Of a stretch of 64,000 nucleotides of DNA, positions 37,207 to 48,869 are shown in pieces. The notes below the pieces were generated by a model. It was not told the origin of the DNA. It made no database searches and worked only from the letters and a program-made list of their open reading frames with translations. Every line of letters begins with the position of its first letter. Within the stretch, counting starts at the first letter, position 1. Location of the stretch: assembly GCA_963920765.1 (NCBI GenBank), contig OY987242.1:35550002-35614001 (forward strand), given 5' to 3'. The translations under genes were made by a program, and so were the position numbers. The DNA is from Ulota crispa (Eukaryota > Streptophyta > Bryopsida > Orthotrichales > Orthotrichaceae).

Positions 37207-37491
37207 CTAAACTGCAAGATCATTTTTTAACAGACTTGCTTTGATCCACCTTCCTGGTTTCTTGGGAATTTCGCTTTTATTCTTGGAAAAGTTCCCCTCC
37301 AATCTTGGGACTTCTTTAGCGACGAAAGAAATCGGCGGGCTGCCGTTGACCTCGACGTGAAAGAAATCTAGACTGCTACTGGAGATTTCTTTAACGAGGA
37401 AAGATATCGGGGAACAAACGTTGACCCTTCCATAAAAGGAATCTAGATCCTTACTTGGGGTGCTGTCTGGGCTTGGTGAAGAAATTGAATT
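37207..37491 (-). pseudogene. Doubtful coding fragment, no start codon
   Basis: About 94 codons are open with coding-like composition; the peptide contains an internal duplication (CSPISFLVKEIS / SPPISFVAKEVP). There is no ATG in the frame and a stop lies immediately upstream. A possible acceptor AG precedes it, so it may be a terminal exon of a lost gene. No family recognised. Confidence 0.3.
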
Positions 37492-37624
37492 CAACTACCC
37501 TGAGACTTGAGACTTAGGACTTGGGACTTGGGACGACCCAGTGGGGGGCACCAAGAGCATCCCCACCTCCACTCGCCATAAGTTACTCGGCCTTGGCCCT
37601 GAGGGGAATGCAAAATAGTAAGCG

Positions 37625-37870
37625 GGGGTTTGTGAGCAGTGAGCCTAGATTTTCGTTAAATTGTTAAACTTCACATATAAATGTATAAATGTGTACATAA
37701 GGCCTTATAATTGTGTATTATAAATGCTTATCTCTTCAAGAATTTGTTTTTTTTTTTTAAATTCTTCCATTCACTTTGAGTTCAAAATTGGTTCTTGCTC
37801 ACAAAATTTGGCTTATCACTCATGGGCTCACTGTCTTACACTTGCAAAATAGCATAATCCGGCCAAAAAT
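37625..37870. mobile_element. GTGAGC-family MITE copy, ~245 bp
   Basis: Left GTTTGTGAGCAGTGAGCC, right GGCTTATCACTCATGGGCTC, in partly inverse relation; the interior TTCAAGAATTTG pairs with AAATTCTTCCA. In reverse complement it aligns to 61012-61250. Confidence 0.5.
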
Positions 37871-38005
37871 TGCCCCATTGTGACACTAGGGGATATTTTT
37901 TAGCACTGGGCCTGCCCAATTTTCACAAGGGTTTCTCATGTGAGCATGGACACAAAAATTATTTGGAATTTGGATTTGAGTGAAGAAAGAGTCGTTTTGC
38001 ATTAA

Positions 38006-38759
38006 CCCTTGAAAGCCCCAAAGGACCAAAATGGTCTTCACAGGATTTCACATGCATGTTTGAGGTATTGAATCTAATTTTTTGACCTTGCTATAAACTA
38101 TAATTATTTAGGTATTCAAGTGGTCCATGCAAGTGAAGTAATGGCAAGACAAGTCATATGTAATACAAGTGCCTCAAGAGTTTCAATTTGGTGAAACACC
38201 ATATGGGGCATAGTAGCAAGCAATGTCTTACAAGCTACAACTAATCAACACTCATGGCAAGCTTCCTTGCATGTGCTTTGTGGTAGCATGAAATTCACTA
38301 GTAAGGGTTCAAGCATGTTTCAAACCCTTGTCAGGGAAACCCTCACTAGTTGTGCCGGTCATCTTTTTCCGTGTAATTGCAAATTGAAGCCCTAAAACTT
38401 AACTTACAAAGAAGTAAAAATTTTGATAATTTGCAAGTGTGTCCATTCACATCTAATCTTACTACTCAAAAATTTTGAGATGAATGATGGGGCTTATAGA
38501 ATTTTGTAAAAATCATTAAACATCAACTACTTGCCAAAAATGAGATTTTGCCATCACATGTTGTTTGATCAAATGTTATAACCTCTCATCTCTCACAGTT
38601 AATTGTTCCCAAAATTTGCAATCCTTTTTCTAAGTAGGTGTTCCACCACTTTCAATGGTCACTTTTTGTGGATCATCCAATTGACTAAGATACTATGCAT
38701 CAAAGTTGTAGGTCTCCCAAAAGCCTAATTTTGGTGAAAATAGCCTAGGCGCTCAGGAA
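38006..38759. mobile_element. TTAA-flanked element, family R3 copy 1, 754 bp
   Basis: TTAA at 38002-38005 and 38760-38763; starts CCCTTGAAAGCCCCAAAGG. It aligns over its length to 57423-59218 (shared ACACCATATGGGGC, TGTGCCGGTCAT, GAAGCCCTAAAACTT, CTAAGTAGGTGTTCCAC). No protein. Confidence 0.65.
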
Positions 38760-38854
38760 TTAATAGTTAAATTGAGCAAATCTCAGCCATGCCCCTTATC
38801 TTACAATGGAGGTGGGGGGTCCCAATAAACGAAACCTTTGGGCTGTAGCAAGCC

Positions 38855-39245
38855 CAAAGCAATTGCTTCCTTGTGGAGATTTAAAGCATCCTTCCATGCT
38901 GGCCCCGGTGGTCGGTGAAGACAAATCACTAGTCAAAAACTGCATTGGAACCCACCATTTCATACAAGGTAGTTCCTATTGAGTTCTTTGTTTGCAACGC
39001 AAAGTTCCATGTTTCCAAAGCAGAATCTACTTTGGAAACAAGGAACTCAATAGGAACTACCTTATATGAAAAGCTGGGTACCAACACAATTTTCTACTAG
39101 TGAATTTAGCCAACCAATAATTGGCGGATGGGAGTCCAAAAAACTGGAACCCCTACCTGGCCAATTATTGATTGGCTAAATTTACCTTCATCGGCCACCC
39201 GGCTAGCATGGAAGGATGCTTTAGTTGCCCCACATTGGCAATGAT
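38855..39245. mobile_element. Hairpin MITE interrupted by a CACTA MITE
   Basis: TAAAGCATCCTTCCATGCTG on the left is inverse to the right arm ending AGCATGGAAGGATGCTTTA. After removal of 38927-39102 and one AAT, the left arm reads ACAAATTTAGCCAACCAATA and pairs without a gap with the right arm through TAATTGG. The loop holds ACTCCCATCC-type sequence. Confidence 0.75.
38927..39102. mobile_element. CACTA-type MITE, 176 bp, AAT target duplication
   Basis: Starts CACTAGTCAAAAAC and ends TTTTCTACTAGTG. AAT precedes (38924-38926) and follows (39103-39105). The interior folds on GTAGTTCCTATTGAGTTC and its inverse. It is inserted in the left arm of the hairpin MITE. Confidence 0.85.
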
Positions 39246-39315
39246 CTAAGAGAATGTTCACACTGCATCCTAGTGTCCCACGCATCATCTTTGCAAACCC
39301 TCCATTGGGTTCTGA

Positions 39316-39919
39316 ACCCCTAAAGGACTAAGCTCTTTTTTGTGAAAGTCACTGAAAACTACCACTTTTAGGGAGTGAGTAGAAAGGTAGGACAAAAAGG
39401 TTTTTTTGAAATTCAATTGTAGGATCCTACCCTACACTATGGAAGGTACTTGTAGAAAAAAAAAGGAATTGATATTTGCACACTGAGGGGTTGATATATG
39501 CACACCTCCTTGGGGGAAAATTTTAGATCTATACCATGAAAAAGCTAAATTTGAGAATTTTGAATTCAGATTTGGACTTAGATACCATGATATAATTTAG
39601 AACCATAAAAAGGATTGTAATTGAACAACATCCAATGAAAAAAGCTTATCTATTTTTAAAACAAAAATAACACTTTTTCCACTAGCTAATTTTGTTCATT
39701 GAGTGTAATTCAATTGAAACATTTTTTATGGTTCTAGCCCAAATCATGGTCTCTAAGTCCAAATCTGAATTCAGAATTTCCAAATTCAGCTTTTTCATGG
39801 TAGAAATCTAAAATTTACCCTGCGGGGGTGTGCATATATCAACCCTCTAGTGTGCACATATTAATCCCCAAAAAAATCAACTCATTCTAGATGTGATTGA
39901 GTGATGTATTGACATCTGA

Positions 39920-39956
<37 letters not shown>

Positions 39957-40460
39957 CCAAAAACTTCAGAAGCCTTTGACCTCTCCTATTTCAAAAAAAA
40001 TGCTCTATGCAAAGTTGAGGTTTATTATTTCCATGTAGAAGAGAATCTTCAAATGAATTGGAGGTGTGAATCATACTTTGTAAAATCTTGCAATGTTGTA
40101 AGGCCATGAAATTTGCATATACACTAGGCAAAATTGGAGGATTTATGTAAAATTCAAATATTCAAATTACTTTAATCCAAAAGGTGAAAACCAAGGAATC
40201 CTAGTCTACTACAACTTGGAAAGAAAAAAAAGTCAAAAAACAAATAGACAAAGAGCTTAAAAAATTAAAGCACCAAATTTTACAAGGGCAAAAGGAATCA
40301 AAGTTTGAGAGTTCCATACCTACTTGCAAACTAAAACTTCTTGCTCATCAATCAAAATTGAATAATTCAAAGCTTCCCACATACATGTAAATCTAGAGAA
40401 CCAATTTTATATTTATATTTTAAAAAAATACAATTTTAAACGAGTTTTTGGGACGCCCGG
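39316..40460. mobile_element. Family R1 element, right end lost, with an F2 MITE inside
   Basis: Starts CCCCTAAAGGACTAAGC after a TGAA (a decayed TTAA) and follows the R1 order (TTTCATGTAGAAG-like, GCTTCCCACATACATGTAAA) to about 40460, where similarity stops before the usual end. The F2 MITE 39465-39869 interrupts an A-run. A 30-base poly(A) lies at 39920-39950. Confidence 0.55.
39465..39869. mobile_element. Hairpin MITE family F2 copy 3, ~405 bp, nested in R1
   Basis: GGAATTGATATTTGCACAC at the left and an inverse right end; the arms share AATTTTAGATCTATACCATG and its inverse. The R1 sequence resumes directly after it (TCAACTCATTCTAGATG), giving a clear insertion boundary. Flanking A-runs hide the target duplication. 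Confidence 0.8.
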
Positions 40461-40808
40461 GAGTACGGTTTGGACTTGTTTTCTCGGACTTGAAATGGAC
40501 TCTTCTAACATTGTTCTAACAATGTAAATGTCTAACTAAAACTTGTAAATATTTTAATCTTCATCTCCAATCAAGGTCTATTGGACGCTTGGAAAAAAAA
40601 CCGGTTTTTTGGAAACCGAGCTACAATGTCAATTTTTGGTTTCACAAGCTTATTTGGGTACCAAGCGTGTTGCAATTGGAGCTTCGTTCCGCATGCCTAT
40701 TTTGGCACCAAAACAAACCCAAATGTGCATGTGGAACCAAGTTTAACATTGTACCTTCATTTCCAAAAGCCCTTGATTTTACTGCACTAACAACAAAATT
40801 TAGTATTA

Positions 40809-41122
40809 AGGTATGTACACCCATAAGTGTCAATGTCACTATAACCGTCACCTCTGTAATCTTGAAAAATTTGTGGAAGTGAATAGATGTAATGATAAGG
40901 ATGTACAACATGTAGACATGAAATCTTGAAAATGGTTATAGGTGCAATGGCAATTTACTTTTTAAAATTTCACAACTTATTCTCAGAGTATCCAAATAAT
41001 ACATTTGAAAGTGCAAACTTATTTTTTTTTTGTTCCTAATAGGATCTTATAATTTGCTAGCTGCTTATTGATACTCATCATGTTCAAAACCCTTAGTTTA
41101 ATGCTTATGGGTGTACATATCT
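40809..41122. mobile_element. TA-flanked MITE family F6 copy 1, 314 bp
   Basis: Ends AGGTATGTACACCCATAAG and CTTATGGGTGTACATATCT, flanked by TA (40807-40808, 41123-41124). The reverse complement aligns to 50092-50389 along its length. TA duplication suggests a Tc1/mariner-type mechanism. Confidence 0.75.
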
Positions 41123-41124
41123 TA

Positions 41125-42594
41125 TGGTACTTGTAATGTTGTTTAACCTACCACATAACTCACTTCAATTCTCATTTAATTAGGAACTAATTTTTATAAT
41201 GACATGTAGTGTTCATGTTAGATACTACTTTGGTGCAAGGTTAACTATTTTAATTTTGATTTAGCGTTTATGGTGAGAGTTTTTATGAAAGATAACATTC
41301 ATGCTAACATTTGGTATTGTAGCATTGGTAGAGTTGTTTGCATATAGTATTAGAGTATGTAATTAGTGTTGCAAACACCGAATTTCGTTATCTGTGAAAA
41401 ATAAATCAAGCTAATTCTCTTTAACTATGGTATCTCAAGTGTAAAGTCAACGAATAAAAAGTTTCAAAAAATGGATGCCATATTAAGAATTTTGTTTTTC
41501 TATCAAAAAGAAATTTCACAATAGGCAAAACAAATCTAGGAACTCATGAAATAATACTTGGGGACTACCCCCATTTACTTGGTTTTATTTATTTGATGGA
41601 AATTTTATTATTTGGTAATGAAGGGCAAACTATCCCTTTTAACCCTTGTAATTGCTATGATGTGGCTTCACTGGCTTGTATTGAACTGCTATACACTGAT
41701 GCTTGGATAAGGTCAATGTTTTATGTAAGAAAAAGTCATTGACCATATCCAAGCATTGATTGTGAGTAAATGCTCCATTAAATTGGGACCAAAAAAATGA
41801 GAGTGGAGTCTTGACATTATCCAAACAATTCTCTTACAAAGATCAACCTTATCCAAGCATCCGTGTAAACCAAAATTGCTCCAAACAAGCAATCTAAAGG
41901 AGGGTTGCATATTGCAATTTCAAAGTGTTGTCAATGAAAATTTTAGGATGGAGTTGCTTGACAATCATTCAAATTTCAAAAATTCCCAAAAAATTATGAC
42001 TAATTCCATGAGTATTTGAAAAACATAACATCGGATACCTAAGTTTTCTAGTCATCTTTTTTAGGTTTAAAAACAGGCTTTCAATGCTTTGAGGTGAACA
42101 ACCCGTTTGAAATTTTGAACCAGCGCTTTGAGGGGACAATCTATAGAGATGCTAACTAACAATCCACCTTAATTCAACATAAAACTATCATGAATAGCAA
42201 CTTCACCACATCCAAGACAAATTATCAATATTTTTCAGAATATTGAATCGAACCCCGGGAATTTTCTTGAAATTTTCTTTTTCTTTTTATAAAAAGTTGT
42301 TTATTTTTAGAGAATAACAATATTGTCACTTATATTTTGAAATACTTTTGATATTGAGCTTATTTGCCTATGGTCATAATGTAGGTCCTTAAAGGTACCC
42401 TATTAAACCTGATTTCCACTTTTAGAAAGCTAGAATTCCTAAAATGTTTTCAAACACATTATTCTTGAAAGATAAATGGACATTGCATCCAATCCAAATC
42501 GTTTCATATTTTTTCAACTTTTTTTTGTGTTGGTTATATCTTTTGGTAGGAGCCCTAAAAGCATTCACATGTTGAAATGTTCACCGTCAATACA
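41125..42594. other. Intergenic; small repeat of GCTTGGATAAGGTCA
   Basis: At 41636-41910 the motif ATGCTTGGATAAGG occurs with inverses (ATATCCAAGCAT, CTTATCCAAGCATC), a decayed inverted-repeat element. No gene in the remainder. Confidence 0.45.
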
Positions 42595-42598
42595 TTAA

Positions 42599-44465
42599 CC
42601 CTCAAAGGCCCAAGTGGCCCCTCGGGGGCCAAGAGAGGGATTTTGGGCGTGTACTTACAGCTAAACCATTTTGTGTGATTTTTTGAAATTTTTATGGAAT
42701 ATGCAGAATTCAAAAATCTACATGGGCATCCAATTTTTTCTCATTCCAACTTATATTGAAGAAGTTCTGCATGAGTTTCTAAAAAACAAGGGAGGACAGA
42801 CATCCCAAAAACTCCTTTAATTTGTTGTTTTTTTTTAATATAAAAATATAAAATTGGTTCTCTAGATTTACATGTACATGGGAAGCTTTGAATCATTCAA
42901 TTTTGATTGATGAGCGAGAAGTTTTAGTTTGCAGGTAGGTATGGAACTCTCAAACCTCCATTCCTTTTGCTCTTGTAAATTTTGGTGCTTCAATTTTTTA
43001 AGCTCTTTGTCTATTTGTTTTTTGACTTTTTTTTCTTTCCAAGTTGTAGTAGACTAGAATTCCTTGGTTTTCACCTTTTGGATTAAAGTAATTCAAATAT
43101 TTGAATTTTACATAAATCCTCCAATTTTGCCTAGTGTATATGCAAAAAACATGGCCTTATAGCATTGCAAGATTTTCCAAAGTATAATTCACACCTCCAA
43201 TTCATTTGAAGATTCTCCCACACTTACTTACCTAACTTGGTCTTCCACATGGAAAAAAAAACCTCAACTTTGCGTAAAGCAATATTTTTGATATAGGAGA
43301 GGTCAAAGGCTTTTGAAATTTTTGGGCAGCACGGAAAAAAACTTTCTTTTTCACTTCAGATGTCCATAACCCACTCCTTTACAGTCGGGTACATGGTGTT
43401 TACCAACTGCCAATTTGAGCTATTGAGTTTTTTTGATGGAACGTGGTATATAGTTGGTATATTTTTGTCAAAAAAATTACCATTGCATCCTTATGCAATA
43501 CCAAGCAAGCATATCAAATTTTAGCTCCTAAAAATCAAAACTCCATTTTTGGTGAATGATTTTGTAAGAAATTTATGGTTTTACATGATAATTAATTGAA
43601 AAAAATTGGTGATGAGTTTTTGAGATTTGATTCCATGGATATGTAGGAAACATTCATATGCACATCTTCCGTGCTAAAAAAAACCCCTTTAAGTAACAAA
43701 ACTTTGAGCTACAGAAGATTCAATGAAACTTGTGATAGGCCCAAATTTCGTAAAATACATATTTTTCTGTGAAAATCAAATTTTGTTGTTTGACTCATAA
43801 ATTGTAACTAAGTTTGTATCTCTAAACATGATGTTTTGTTTACTTGATGAAAAGCTAATTAAAAAACATATATGTATATATATATATATATATATATTAC
43901 AAAATTTGGGCATATCATAAGTTTCATTGAATCTTCTGTAGCTCAAGGTTTTGTTACTTAACGGGGGTTTTTTTTAGCATGGAAGATGTGCATATGAATG
44001 TTTCCTACATATCCATGGAATCAAATCTCAAAAACTCATCACCAATTTTTTTCAATTAATTATCATTTAAAACCATAAATTTCTTACAAAATCATTTACC
44101 AAAAATGGAGTTTTGATTTTTAGGAGCTGAAATTTGATATGCTTGCTTGGTATTGCATAAGGATGCAATGATAATTTTTTTGACAAAAATATACCAAATG
44201 TATACCATGTTCCATCAAAAAAAACTCAATAGCTCAAATCGGCAGTTGGTATACTAACATGTACTTGACTGTACATCTAGAATGAGCTGATTTTTTTCCC
44301 ACAAGTACTTCTCATAGTGTAGGCAAGATCTTACGGTTAGATTTCCAAAAAAAAAAAAAAAAAAAAAAAAATCATAACTATTCATTCTCCCAAAAGTGGC
44401 AGTTGATAGTGACTTTCACAGAAGAAAAAAAAAAAAAAAAAAAAAAAAACTTGGGCCTTTAGGGG
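42599..44465. mobile_element. Family R1 element in reverse orientation, with a foldback insertion
   Basis: TTAA at 42595-42598 and TGAA at 44466-44469. It starts CCCTCAAAGGCCCAAG and ends TTGGGCCTTTAGGGG. Orientation is opposite to 39316-40460. The segment 43381-44272 is foreign to the family. Two long A-runs lie at 44350-44371 and 44426-44449. Confidence 0.65.
43381..44272. mobile_element. Large foldback element, ~375-bp near-perfect arms
   Basis: Left arm 43381-43762 and right arm 43899-44272 are inverse copies with few differences, separated by an unpaired ~135 bp ending in a (TA)n run (about 43872-43898). The outer ends are ACAGTCGGGTAC and GTACTTGACTGT. The R1 sequence continues on both sides. 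It has no coding capacity; a transcript would form a long double-stranded hairpin. Confidence 0.85.
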
Positions 44466-44644
44466 TGAAAAAAATCAATGTGTGTTTTTGTGTTAGTGGA
44501 CGTTTTTAATACCCACAGAGTTCTTGAACCCTAATTTAATCCCTTACCATCCTAAATATCTCAAAATATGATAAAAAAGGTTAAAATTTGTTCTTTTGGA
44601 GTTCATTCACAACAAAAGGAGAAACACAAAACTTATAAGGTTAA

Positions 44645-45512
44645 CCCCTAAATGCCCAAAGCACCACATTTTGGTGCCAACAATATTTTGAAGTGCAATA
44701 AAATCTAATTGAGCTGCTACTTTTAGATTTTTGTATTTCAGAATTATTCTTTTTGAAGTCTAGATTTAGCATCAAAAACCCAATTTTGAAAATTATTGAT
44801 TGTGAATTTTCTATTCAAGATTTTGTGCAAGGGTGTCCATTGCAATCTTGACCTTTTTAGTGTTGAGAGCTCATGAAAATGAGCTTCAAATACACTAGAT
44901 CTTGGAGAAAAATTCACACTAGAAATTCATTTTAAAAAAATGTAAAAGAGATTTTGAAAAGATGTAAATGGACCAGAGTTATATATGTTATGCCTTTAAC
45001 CCTTGAAGGGCCCTTGGGCTTTGGAGCTACGGTACCAAATACAGTCACAACCAATATTCAGAAGTTTGAATTAGTTGAAAATTAAGTGTTACAACCATAC
45101 ATATTGAAGGGTTGTATGATGGTGGGTGCATATTTATTTTGAAAAGCCCTCAGAGCAGCTCAAATACATCTGTACATACGATCATACATACAGCTGCAAT
45201 GGGCGTTTGGGCCCTTTAGGGGTTAACCTCATATTTTTGGTGTCCAACATTTTGGATTTGACATATGAAAAGAGGATTGAAAGACTTGAAGTCAATTTTC
45301 CAGTTTTAACACCCTCTTGATCAGACATTATAATCTTTCAATCCACAAGTGGTATTGTTGCATTTTCTTTTCCTACTTGATATCTAACATATCTAGTTTA
45401 AATTTGTACGGTTACAATTTTTAAAAAATTGATACAACTTATCAAAATGTTGACTTTTGTTCAGTTTAGAGCAAATTCCTAGAAGCTCGAAAAAAGCCTT
45501 TGACATTTAGGG
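44645..45512. mobile_element. TTAA-flanked element, family R2 copy B, with a nested TTAA element
   Basis: TTAA at 44641-44644 and 45513-45516; starts CCCCTAAATGCCCAAAG and ends CCTTTGACATTTAGG. Paralogous to 19802-20454. Interrupted at 44996-45226. Confidence 0.75.
45000..45222. mobile_element. TTAA-flanked piggyBac-like element, 223 bp, nested in R2
   Basis: TTAA at 44996-44999 and 45223-45226. Starts CCCTTGAAGGGCCCTTGGGC and ends GTTTGGGCCCTTTAGGGG. The paralogue at 20160-20163 has a single TTAA in the same context, so exactly one TTAA was the target and it was duplicated. Confidence 0.85.
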
Positions 45513-45516
45513 TTAA

Positions 45517-47563
45517 GATTTCACATAAAAGATGGAGTCTTTTTGCTCCATGCTCACCCCTTGAAAGTTATCTTTTCTCCTTTTGTGTGAATGAACTTTC
45601 GGATGTGGGATATCTTTATTGTCACATAGATGATACATAAACTCTTTTAAAACACACAAGATTATCTTTTATGCCTCAAATTTTCATAACCCTTGGTGTG
45701 AATGTACCCTTAGGGAGGGAGAAGTTAAACAATTTTGCATTTTTCATTTAGCATATCTCTATATGCTAGCAGAAGTTGCAAATTACATGCATGTCAAGGC
45801 GTTTATAGTATTTTGTCAAGCCATTCATTATTGAGAGGAGATGATCAATTTCCCATGTGATGAGTTTTCATGCATTAAGTGAGAGAGAAATATCAAATCA
45901 ACAATCTTTAGTGGAAATGAGTGTAGAGGGGAAGCTTCCATTTTTGACAATGATTTGGAAAAGGTCCAAGATATTTAACAAAGTTGGTAAACTATACTTA
46001 CAAATAGAGGTTTTTTCACTAATCTCTTCCATGCGAACGAGGAGAAAGTAAAAGAAAGCAAAGCAAGACTGCCTAGCTCTGAGAAAATTTTCAAATTTAT
46101 TGATATTCACAATGTGATGTAGTTAGCTCTTTAATAATATCTCACACGTGGAGATTTTTTACATCAAGGTTTGGTGTGTGGTACATCATTGGAAAGCTCT
46201 CTAGAATCCCTTTCCGATGATTTATTATACTCCCCATTAGTTTGAATTTTGAACACAAATTTCAACATAGCACAAAATAAAGGTGCCTTTCAATCTCAAG
46301 TCAAATTCAATTATCAAATTCAACCAAGCTCTAAACAGTGTTTGGAGAGAACCAACATCACCACATTGTTAACAAGTGAAAATGAAAACTAAAGAACAAA
46401 TTGAACTTTGAAACTACAAGATGAAATAAGCTAGATATTCAAAAAATAAGTAACCATAAGTTAGGCAATATCAATTCTAGCATGTGAAAAATTGGTCAAA
46501 AATGGAAAATGAAGGATGTTAGTTAGAGAAGCTCAAAAATCTCTTAAAACACAACTTCCTAATCAACAAAGCTCCTTAGACTATGGGCTTTTATCCTTAA
46601 ATTATGCAAGCAAATTTGTCCGCTTGTCTTTTGTTAGTAGAACCTATTCATGAATCATGCCAACAAGTTTGTCCATTCATCTTTTTCTAGTAAACATTAT
46701 CAATTATTCATTTGCCAAATGCATTTACAAGCAAAAATTGTCAATTAATCACTAACCAATAGAGATGGTTCTTTTTTCTTTCTTTGGCAACAATATCTAT
46801 CCATTATACTTTTGCCAATTAGTCACACATCTATGCATAACCAAAAATTAATAAAAATTGTAATTGAGTTTGCCAATCATTCTTTCTTTTACAAGCAAAG
46901 ATGATCAATTAACTAGAAATCAAGTGTATTTTTTCTTTTTTATGATACCAAAAAAATACCGTTTTTCTACTTCTTGAATGGACCTCTTTAAGTCATAGAA
47001 GAAAAGGTGTATTCTTTTGCAAGAGCTAATCATATTCCTTGGTTTCACCTCATCTCTTTACAAGTTGCAGGGGAATGGTTTATGGGAGATGTAGAGTCAC
47101 AAACAAGTGCCTACTACACAAAACTTTAAAAATTTATCAACAATTTAGTAATGCTTCAAAATTTATGAAAAGAATTGTGTTACATTTGACATTTGACATC
47201 TACTTCTCTTTATCTAAAAATTAGACAAGAAAATTTCCTATCCCAGAAAGCCCATGAAAAAGCATATTAACATTTGAAGTGACGCTATAAGAGCTACTCC
47301 CTAACTCCCTTAGGGCCTCCTTCCACATAGCAAAAAAATTCTTGGCAAAAATTCACCTAAACCTTACCTCAAAACCCGACTAGCAATTAGAACACTATAA
47401 ATATTCACTAAAAAAATGGATGAAGTTGCCAAATCCTTCCCCAATTTTGCACCAGATTTGCCAGCTTTTGGATGAAAGATACTAATATTAGTATATTTCT
47501 TGGATGGATGTGCACAAGTAGTTGATTTTATCCAACTCTATCCAAATTTTCCTTAACCCTTAA
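45517..47563. other. Gene-free AT-rich DNA
   Basis: Only short open frames are present. At 46600-46920 a loose repeat of ATTTGTCC.., AATTAATCACTAACC.. and AACTAGAAATC.. themes suggests old tandem decay. No feature could be named. Confidence 0.45.
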
Positions 47564-47803
47564 CCCCTGAGCGCCCATGCCATATTCACTCAAATCCATA
47601 CCCTTGTGTACTTAGTTCAATAAAAGTATTACCTAAGTAGAGTCAAATAGTTTGAGTTTTTTTGAGTGGTAGTAGACACGTGCCTGGAGGTACATGAAAA
47701 AGTACAAGTCCTTTGACTTTACCATTAAGAAGAGGATAAGAGTCAAACATGCACATTTTTTAAAACTAAGCGACCACATTCGGGCTCCTGGGACGCTCAA
47801 GGG
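47564..47803. mobile_element. TTAA-flanked element, 240 bp
   Basis: TTAA at 47560-47563 and 47804-47807; starts CCCCTGAGCGCCCATGCC and ends CCTGGGACGCTCAAGGG. The interior is unlike the other members. Confidence 0.65.
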
Positions 47804-47974
47804 TTAAAGGATGTTGCCTACCAAAAATATTGTATGTATTTGTACAAGAATCATTTAATACTTGAAGAAATGACTTTATGACATATGTCAACAATTTCCC
47901 CAAAAATCCTAGTAGATTAATAATATGTCTACGACTTGACTTGAAATTTACAACTCCAATGAAATTCATGTGCT

Positions 47975-48600
47975 ATCAAAATACCCCATCCATATACAAC
48001 ACAAGAGTCCGTATACAAAACAACATCCTTTAGACCTGCTCGCATGGTCGGGTGCGTGTCGCTCTACCAGCCAAAATACACAAAATAAACGCTGCTTCCA
48101 TACATAACCACGGCTCGAAAGAGTCAAACTCTTTCGTCTTATTTTTCTCCTGTTCTTTACCTCATTCTGCCACACATGTCTCACATGCCTTATTCTCAAT
48201 TACAAAGGACAGACCTGCCTGATAAGAGAGTAAGTTCAATAACCACACAGAATGAGAATTATGAAATATGTTTGAATGGCCTTGGGAAGGAGGAGGGGGA
48301 GAGGGAGATGAAAAGGTCAATGAAGGCGAGACCTGGGTCTGAACTCTGGAGCCCCCCATGTTGTAGAGCTGGAAAAAGCTGGTGGTCCAGTTGGGTACCA
48401 AGGCAAGGGTCCGAACCTCCGAACCTTGCAAGGTCGGAAGGGTTCTTCCATAAACCTTGGTCCCCAAGCCATGCTGGCATATGACAGGTCAGGGCCGCAC
48501 TGCAGAAAATCATTGCCAGAAAAACACTGGATCCAATCATGGGTCATTTGACATTAACGGGTTATGTACCTTATGTGTCATACCTTGTACCTCAGATCTT
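47975..48600. other. GC-richer intergenic segment, no gene recognised
   Basis: Composition rises to near 50% GC at 48280-48500 with overlapping frames on both strands but no recognisable protein. Short duplicated segments (GGGTCTGAACTCTGG / GGGTCCGAACCTCCG) recall tRNA-type B boxes, but no tRNA fold was found. Confidence 0.3.
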
Positions 48601-48869
48601 CAGCCCAGGGAATTCTTTTTGTTTTTTCTATTGGTCCAACGGTCCAACCACACCCACCCTTGAATGCCTGCAGGCAAAGAAAAAACAAGGGCTACAAGAC
48701 CATCTCCACCAGGGGCTTCCCTATCTGTTTCTGGATGTAATTCATTCTCATGGGGATTCCCAAATATAGAGGTGCTTGGTTAGCATCAATCTTTGTACGA
48801 GCAATAATTAGATAAGATCACAGCCCCACTCCCTTTTTGTTCAAAAGCATGTATTATGAGCTTGGTTAA

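Noticed and set aside
44350-44449. Poly(A) runs as retroposon tails
   Set aside because: They fall at internal positions of the R1 family that are A-rich in all copies; no retroposed sequence ends there.
48000-48090. A tRNA or tRNA-derived SINE (minus strand contains GGCTGGTAGAGCG, like an A box)
   Set aside because: No acceptable B box at the right distance, no acceptor stem and no poly-A end could be matched.
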